A program made the position numbers and the translations under genes. Positions 56,698 to 64,000 of a stretch of DNA of 64,000 nucleotides are shown in pieces. The stretch is from Ovis canadensis (taxonomy: Eukaryota > Chordata > Mammalia > Artiodactyla > Bovidae). How positions within the stretch are numbered: the stretch's first letter is position 1; the number at the start of each line of letters is the position of its first letter. The stretch covers positions 72,898,001-72,962,000 of the forward strand of contig NC_091262.1 in NCBI RefSeq assembly GCF_042477335.2, given 5' to 3'. Under the pieces are notes generated by a model that made no database searches, was not told the DNA's origin, and saw only the letters and a list, made by a program, of their open reading frames with translations.

Positions 56698-59600
56698 CTA
56701 AATTCCATATATATGCGTTAGTATACTGTATTGGTGTTTTTCTTTCTGGCTTACTTCACTCTGTATAATTGGCTCAAGTTTCATCCACCTCATTAGAACT
56801 GATTCAAATGTATTCTTTTTAATGGTTGAGTAATACTCCATTGTGTATATGTACCACAGCTTTCTTATCCATTCATCTGCTGATGGACATCTAGGTTGCT
56901 TCCATGTCCTGGTTATTATAAATAGTGCTGTGATGAACATTGGGGTACACGTGTCTCTTTCAATTCTGGATTCCTCAGTGTGTATGCCCAGCAGTGGGAT
57001 TGCTGGGTCATAAGGGAGTTCTATTTGCAATTTTTGAAGGAATCGCCACACTGTTCTCCATAGTAGCTGTACTAGTTTGCATTCCCAGTGTAAGAGGGTT
57101 CCCTTTTCTCCACATCCTCTCCAGCATTTATTGCTTGTAGACTTTTGAATCACAGCCATTCTGACTGGCGTGAAATGGTACCTCATTGTGGTTTTGATTT
57201 GCATTTCTCTGATAATGAGTGATGTTGAGCATCTTTTCATGTGTTTGTTAGCCATCTGTATGTCTTCTTTGGAGAAATGTCTGTTTAGTTCTTTGGCCCA
57301 TTTTTTGGCCCATTGGGTCATTTATTTTTCTGGAATTGAGCTGCAGGAGTTGCTTATATGTTTTTGAGATTAGTTGTTTGTCAGTTGCTTCATTTGCTAT
57401 TATTTTCTCCCATTCAGAAGGCTGTCTTTTCACCTTGCTTATAGTTTCCTCTCTTGTGCAGAAGCTTTTAATTTTAATTAGGTCCCGTTTGTTTATTTTT
57501 GCTTTTATTTCCAGTATTCTGGGATGTGGGTCATAGAAGATCGTGCTGTGATGTATGTCAGAAAATGTTTTGCCTATGTTCTCCTCTAAGAGTTTTATAG
57601 TTTCTGGTCTTATATTTAGATCTTTAATCCATTTTGAGTTTATTTTTGTGTATGGTGTTAGAAAGTGATCTAGTTTCATTCTTTTACAAGTGGTTGACCA
57701 GTTTTCCCAGCACCACTTGTTAAAGAGATTGTCTTTAATCCATTGTATATTCTTGCCTTCTTTGTCAAAGATAAGGTGTCCATAGGTGTGTAGATTTATC
57801 TCTGGGCTTTCTATTTTGTTCCATTGATCTATATTTCTGTCTTTGTGCCAGTACCATACTGTCTTGATGACTGTGGCTTTGTAGTAGAGCCTAAAGTCAG
57901 GCAGGTTGATTCCTCCAGTTCCATTCTTTCTCAAGATTGCTTTGACTATTCGAGGTTTTTTGTATTTCCATACAAATTGTAAAATTATTTGTTCTAGCTC
58001 TGTGAAAAATACCACTGGTAGCTTGATAGGATTGCATTGAATCTATAGATTGCTTTGGGTAGTATACTCATTTTCACTATATTGATTCTTCCGATCCATG
58101 AACATGGTATATTTCTCCATCTATTGGTGTTCTCTTTGATTTCTTTCACCAGTGTTTTATAGTTTTCTATATATAGGTCTTTAGTTTCTTTAGGCAGATA
58201 TATTCCTAAGTATTTTATTCTTTTCATTGCAATGGTGAATGGAATTGTTTCCTTATTTTCTTTTTATATTTTCTCATTATTAGTGTATAGGAATGCAAGC
58301 GATTTCTGTGTGTTGATTTTATATCCTGCAACTTTACTATATTCATTGATTAGCTCTAGTAATTTTCTGGTGGAGTCTTTAGGGTTTTCTGTGTAGAGGA
58401 TCATGTCATCTGAAAACAGTGAGAGTTTTACTTCTTCTTTTCCAATTTGGATTCCTTTTATTTCTTTTTCTGCTCTGATTGCTATGACCAAAACTTCCAA
58501 AACTATGTTGAACAGTAGCGGTGAAAGTGGACACCCTTGTCTTGTTCCTGACTTTAGGGGAAATGCTTTCAATTTTTCACCATTGAGGATAATGTTTGCT
58601 GTGGGTTTGTCATATATAGCTTTTATTATGTTGAGGTATGTTCCTTCTATTCCTGCTTTCTGGAGAGTTTTTTATCATAAATGGATGTTGAATTTTGTCA
58701 AAGGCTTTCTCTGCATCTATTGAGATAATCACATGGCTTCTATTTTTCAAGTTGTTAATGTGGTGTATTACATTGATTAATTTTGTGGATATTGAAGAAT
58801 CCCTGGGATAAAGCCCCCTTGGTCATGGTGCATGATCTTTTTAATGTGTTGTTGGATTCTGATTGCTAGAATTTAGTTAAGGATTTTTGCATCTATGTTC
58901 ATCAGTGATATTGGCCTGCAGTTTTCTTTTTTTGTGCCATCTTTGTCAGGTTTTGGTATTAGGGTGATGGTGGCCTCATAGAACGAGTTTGGAAGTTTAC
59001 CTTCCTCTGCAATTTTCTGGAAGAGTTTGAGTAGGATCGGTGTTAGCTCTTCTCTAAATTTTTGGTAGAATTCAACTCTGAAGCCATCTGGACCTGGGCT
59101 TTGTTTGTTGGAAGATTTCTGATTACAGTTTCAATTTCTGTGCTTGTGATGGGTCTGTTAAAATTTTCTATTTCTTCCTGGTTCAGTTTTGATAAGCCAT
59201 ACTTTTCTAAGAATTTGCCCATTTCTTCCACATTGTCCACTTCATTGGCATATAATTGCTGATAGTAGTCTCTTGTGATTTTATTTCTGTGTTGTCTATT
59301 GTGATCTCTCCATTTTCATTTCTAATTTTATTGATTTGATTTTTCTCCCTTTGTTTTTTGATGGTTTGTCAATGTTATTTATCCTTTCAAAGAACAAGCT
59401 TTGGTCTTTGCTGATTTTGCTATGGTCTCTTTTGTTTCTTTTGCATTTATTTCTGCCCTAATTTTTAAGATTTCTTTCCTTCTACTAACCCTTGGGTTCT
59501 CCATTTCTTCCTTTTCTAGTTGCTGTAGGTGTAGAGTTAGGTTATTTATTTGACTTTTTTCTTATTTCTTGAGGCATGCCTGTATTGCTAAGAACTTTCC

Positions 59601-60485
59601 CCTTAGCACTGCTTTTACAGTGTCCCACAGGTTTTGGCTTGTTGTGTTTTCATTTTGATTCTTTTCTATGCATGTTTTGGTTTCTTTTTTGATTTCTTCT
59701 GTGATTTGTTGATTATTCAGAAGCATGTTGTTCAGCCTCCATATGTTGGAATTTTTAATAGTTTTTCTCCTGTAAATGAGATCTAATCTTACTGCATTAT
59801 GGTCAGAAAAGATGCTTGGAATGATTTCTTTTTTTTTTTTTGTAATTTGCCAAGGCTAGATTTATGGCCCAGGATGTGATCTATCCTGGAGAAGGTTTCG
59901 TGTGCACTTGAGAAAAAGGTGAAATTCATTGTTTTGGGGTGAAATGTCCTATAGATATCAATTAGGTCTAACTGGTCTATTGTATCATTCAAAGTTTGTG
60001 TTTCTTTGTTAATTTTCTTTTTAGTTGATCTATCCATAGGTGTGAGTGGGGTATTAAAGTCTCCCACTATTATTGTGTTATTGTTAATTTCCCCTTTAAT
60101 ACTTGTTAGCATTTGTCTTACATATGGCGGTGCTCCTATGTTGGGTGCATATATATTTATAATTGTTATATCTTCTTCTTGGATTGATCCTTTGATCATT
60201 ATGTAGTGTCCTTCTTTGTCTCTTTTCACAGCCTTTGTTTTAAAGTCGATTTTATCTGATATGAGTATTGCTACTCCTGCTTTGGTCTCTATTTGCATGG
60301 AATATCTTTTTCCAGCCCTTCACTTTCAGTCTGTATGTGTCCCTTGTTTTGAGGTGGGTCTCTTGTAGACAACATATATAAGGGTCTTGTTTTTGTATCC
60401 ATTCAGCCAGTCTTTGTCTTTTGGTTGGGGCATTCAACCCATTTACGTTTAAGGTAATTATTGATAAGTATGATCCCATTGCCAT
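56698..60485 (-). pseudogene. L1 ORF2 (endonuclease and reverse transcriptase), disrupted
   Basis: Order on the minus strand: endonuclease start MAMGSYLSIITLNVNGLNA and CCLQETH (60485-60252), INIYAPN and GDFNTPL (60298-59789), the reverse-transcriptase thumb approach NLPTNKAQ (59240), [15 protein letters not shown] and FSDDMIL (58572-58264), then the C-terminal part to 56698 including GWGEKG-type Cys region [17 protein letters not shown]. The catalytic FSDD pair is kept, but the reading frame is interrupted at least six times, so no full protein is made. Confidence 0.88.
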
Positions 60486-60536
60486 TTACTTTATTGTTTT
60501 GGGTTCGGGTTTATACACCCTTTTTGTGTTTCCTGT

Positions 60537-61453
60537 CTAGAGGGTATCCTTTAGCATTTGTTGGAGAGCTGGTTTGGTGGTGCTGAATTTTCTCACCTTT
60601 TGCTTGTCTGTAAAACTTTTGATTTCTCCTTCATATTTGAATGAGATCCTAGCTGGGTACAGTAATCTGGGCTGTAGTTTGTTTTCTTCCATCACTTTAA
60701 GTATGTCTTGCCTTTCCCTCATGGCCTGAAGAGTTTCTATTGAAAGATCAGCTGTTATCCTTATGGGAATCCCCTGTGTGTTATTTGTTGTTTTTCCCTT
60801 GCTGCTTTTAATATTTGTTCTTTGTGTTTGATCTTTGTTAATTTGATTAATATGTGTCTTGGGGTGTTTTGCCTTGGGTTTATCCTGTTTGGGACTCTCT
60901 GGGTTTCTTGGACTTGGGTGATTATTTCCTTCCCCATTTTAGGGAAGTTTTTAACTATTAACTGCTCCAGTATTTTCTCGCGGTCTTTCTTTTTGTCTTC
61001 TTCTTCTGGGACTCCTATGATTCGAATGTTGGAGCAGTTAATATTGTCTCTGAGATTGTCCTCATTTCTTTTCATTCATTTTTCTTTTTTCCTCTCTGAT
61101 TCATTTATTTCTACCATTCTATCTTCTACTTCACTAATCCTATCTTCTGCCTCCATTATTCTACTATTTGTTGCCTCCAGAGTGTTTTTTATCTCATTTA
61201 TTGCAATACTCATTATATATTGACTCTTTTTTATTTCTTCCAGGTCCTTGTTAAACCTTTCATGCATCTTCTCAGTCCTTGTCTCCAGGCTATTTATCTG
61301 TGATTCCATTTTTATTTCAAGATTTTGGATCATTTTCACTATCATTATTTGGAATTCTTTATCAGGTAGATTCCCTATCTCTTCCTCTTTTGTTTGGTTT
61401 GATAGGCATTTATCCTGTTCCTTTACCTGTTGGGTATTCCTCTGTCTCTTCAC
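60537..61453 (-). pseudogene. L1 ORF1 (RNA-binding chaperone), disrupted
   Basis: 61453-61076 holds the N-terminal part with a coiled coil (EIKNTLEATNSRIMEAEDRI), 61075-60761 the RNA-recognition part (NIRIIGVPEEE, FPKMGKE), 60722-60537 the C-terminal domain (ARISFKYEGEIKSF). One in-frame TGA separates the first two parts and a frameshift the last two. Confidence 0.88.
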
Positions 61454-62669
61454 CTTGTTTACATTGCTGTGTTTGGGGTGGCCTTTCTGTATTCTGGCAG
61501 TTTGTGGAGTTCTATTTATTGCAGAGTTTCCTCGCTGTGGGTGGGTTTGTACAGATGGCTTGACAAGGTCTCCTGGTTAGGGAAGCTCGTATCGGAGTTC
61601 TGGTGGGTGGAGCTGGATTTCTTCTCTCTGGAGTGCAATGAAGTGTCCAGTAATGAGTTATGAGATGTCAGTGGTTTTGGAGTAACTTTGGGCAGCCTGT
61701 GTATTGAAGCTCAGGGCTGTGTTCCTGTGTTGCTGGAGAATTTGCATGGTATGTCTTGCTCTGGAACTTGTTGGCCCTTGGGTGGTGCTTGGTTTCAGTG
61801 TAGGTATGGAGGCGTTTGATGAGCTCCTATCGATTAATGTTCCCTGGAGTCAGGAGTTCTCTGATGTTCTCAGGATTTGGACTTAAGCCTCCTGCTTCTG
61901 GTTTTCAGTTTTATTTTTATAGTAGTCTCAAGACTTCTCCTTCTATACAGCACCATTGATAAAACATCTAGGTTAAAGATGAAAAGTTTCTCCACAATGA
62001 GGGACACCAGAGAGGTTCACAGAGTTACATGGAGAAGAGAAGAGGGAGGAGGGAGTTAGAGGTGACCCAAATGAGATGAGGTGGAATCAAAAGAGGAGAG
62101 AGCAAGCTAGCCAATTATCATTTCCTTGTGTGCGCTCCACAGTCTGGACCACTCAGAGATGTTCACGGAGTTACATGGAGAAGAGAAGAAGGAGGAAGGA
62201 GACAGAGGTGGCTAGGAGGATAAAAGGGGGAATCAAAAGGAGAGAGACAGATCCAGCCAGTAATCAGTTCCCTAAATGTTCTCCACTGTCTGGAACACAC
62301 AGAGATTCACAGAGTTGGGTAGAGAAGAGAAGGGGGAGGGAGGAGACAGAGGCAACCTGGTGGAGAAAAAGGAGAGTCCAAAGGAGGAGAGAGCAGTCAA
62401 GCCAGTAATCTTGCTCCCAAGTAAAAATGGGTACTGAAGATTGGGTTTTCTAAGGTACAAAATTGATAACAAATACCAAAAAGCAAAAATTAAAAATCTA
62501 GAGTAGAGGTTGGATTTTCAAAAATACGATATTAAAGAAAAGAAGAAGAAGAAAAAAGAACAAAGCCACAAAAAAATTTTTTAATATATATATATGAAGT
62601 TTGCTTTAAAAATAAGGTCTTTTTTTAAAGTAATAGTAGGTTATAAAAATGAAAATTAAAGGAGTAATA

Positions 62670-62882
62670 CTGCTGCTGCTGCTCAGTTGCTTCAGTTGTG
62701 TCTGACTCTGTGCGACCCCATAGACCACAGCCCACCAGGCTCCTCTGTCCCTGGGATTTTCCAGGCAAGAACACTGGAGTGGGTTGTCATTTCCTTCTCC
62801 AATGTATGAAAGTGAAAGTGAAGTCGCTCAGTCATGTCCGACTCTTCACAACCCCATGGACTGCACCTCACCAGGCTCCTCC
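62670..62882 (-). mobile_element. BOV-A2 SINE inside L1 5' UTR
   Basis: It begins with a CTG run and splits L1 sequence that is continuous at about 565-580 in the other L1 copy. Confidence 0.9.
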
Positions 62883-64000
62883 GTAATAGAGGACTTAAAA
62901 TTTTAAAAAGTTAAAATAAAATTAAAAAATGAGAAAAAAAACAAGAATGATTGTAAAAATAGTAAAGATGTATCTAGGACTTTCTCTGGTGGTGTTGTGG
63001 GCAGTGTGGGGTCAGTTAATTTTCGGATAGTTCCTCGGTCCAGCTTATATTTCTCAAGATCTATAGGCCCCTTCCTATGCAGTCGGTACTAACGACAGGG
63101 TTTTAATCGATAGCACCTGTCACTTCCAAGGTGGTTCCCTCTGTTTTAGCTTCTTCTGTTTGCTGGTCTCTTCAGTGTCTGATTTCCGCCCTGACACAAG
63201 GGGGGCGGTGGTGGACACTTTTTAGGCTCACTTGTTCAGTCACACTGTGGGGAGGGAGGGATGCTACAAACAAATAACACTGGTGTGTGCTCGCAGTGTC
63301 TCAGCCACGCTGGGCCTGCCCCCGCTCATGGTGCACACAGCTCAGGCACTAGGTTGCTCCACCGGGAACCATCTGAGGCCGGCCCTGGGCTGCATGCACC
63401 TCCCAGGTCTAAGCCGCTCAGGCTCAGGCACTCAGGTAGTCCTCAAAGGCACAGACTCGGTTGGGCCTGCGTTTTGTGCCCTTCACAGGTCCGAGTAGCT
63501 CAAGTGTTTGGCGAGCACAGTCGCTGCAACTTATCGCCTCTCCCGTCCCTGCTCCTCAGTTTTCTGGGTGTACAACTGGTGCCCCTTCTCAGGAGGATGG
63601 TGACTGTCCAGGACCCCAAGAAGTCTTAGTTAGCAAAGAAGCCTGCTTGAAGTTTGGTAGATAATGTCTCTCTGGGGCTGTGATTGTCCCCTTCCAGCCT
63701 TTCCAGCTCTGGCTGCATGTCACTGGAGGGGTATGGTCTGCAGCCAGCTAATTCTGTTCCATCCTTTGTTCTGTGCATGGTCTTGGCAGTGTCTTATGTT
63801 AGAGCTTTTCACGTGGTAGCTATCCCACAGTCTGGTTTCCTAGTCCAAGTTAGTTCACTCTGATTACATTCAGGGCACTCAGGCCCGATCCTTACTCTAA
63901 GCAATGCAGCCTGCATCTCCCTGCCCAGCCCCCGCTTGCTAGTGGCGGATGCAGGCATCTATGCTGCTTCTCCACTGGGGGAGTTACCATTGGGCTCCTA

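Larger units (their letters stand above)
56321..64000 (-). mobile_element. Near-complete L1 (L1_BT type), 5' end beyond the window
   Basis: The T run at 56321-56328 is the 3' poly-A tail on the minus strand, followed by 3' UTR, ORF2, ORF1 and a long 5' UTR. Comparison with the L1 5' end at 424-2181 suggests only about 390 bases are missing off the right edge. A BOV-A2 interrupts the 5' UTR. Both coding regions are broken. Confidence 0.92.

Noticed and set aside
57248-58015. 255-codon minus-strand frame as an independent gene
   Set aside because: It is the C-terminal part of L1 ORF2 ([20 protein letters not shown]) in a broken L1.

Overview
This is ruminant (bovid) nuclear DNA. BovB (RTE) LINEs, Bov-tA and BOV-A2 SINEs, CHR-type tRNA SINEs and an L1_BT-type LINE fill most of the window, and the only host genes are intron-bearing serpins. 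They match the antichymotrypsin-like SERPINA3 family, which is expanded into a tandem cluster in cattle and relatives. No prokaryotic, viral or CRISPR locus is present.

Layout. 1-2181: BovB fragment and the 5' end of a minus-strand L1. 2200-18740: duplication unit A, with an old BovB fragment, a 5'-inverted BovB, untranslated exon 1 (~8173-8243), four coding exons of serpin gene A (10107-15834), then an old minus-strand L1 and its flank. 19838-39614: unit B, with the same old BovB (now carrying a SINE that carries an LTR), another BovB at the same target site, serpin gene B (exon 1 ~25555-25622, coding 27487-34251, polyA signal 34457), then the same old L1. 39615-42830: a recent 5'-inverted BovB. 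42946-46887: unit C, a serpin pseudogene keeping only intron 3 to the 3' end. 46893-48075: two opposed BovB pieces. 49122-49329: a lone, decayed terminal serpin exon, perhaps the SERPINA13P relic. 52050-54155: an inverted copy of the flank and old L1 that follow genes A and B. 56321-64000: an almost complete but inactive minus-strand L1_BT.

Genes A and B read through all canonical GT-AG junctions as proteins of 415 and 417 residues, each with a signal peptide, so both look like functional secreted serpins. They share most of the body and the end of the protein but differ in nearly every residue around the scissile bond, so they probably inhibit different proteases. The main stories are reactive-loop diversification after duplication, patchwork identity suggesting gene conversion, loss of gene A's normal polyA signal, and LINE-marked breakpoints that created the pseudogene and inverted remnants.

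All comparisons were made by eye. Exon junctions and target-site duplications are read directly. Repeat-family names, other repeat edges (roughly +/-10-20 bp), the exact bovine paralogue names and expression are not proven here.
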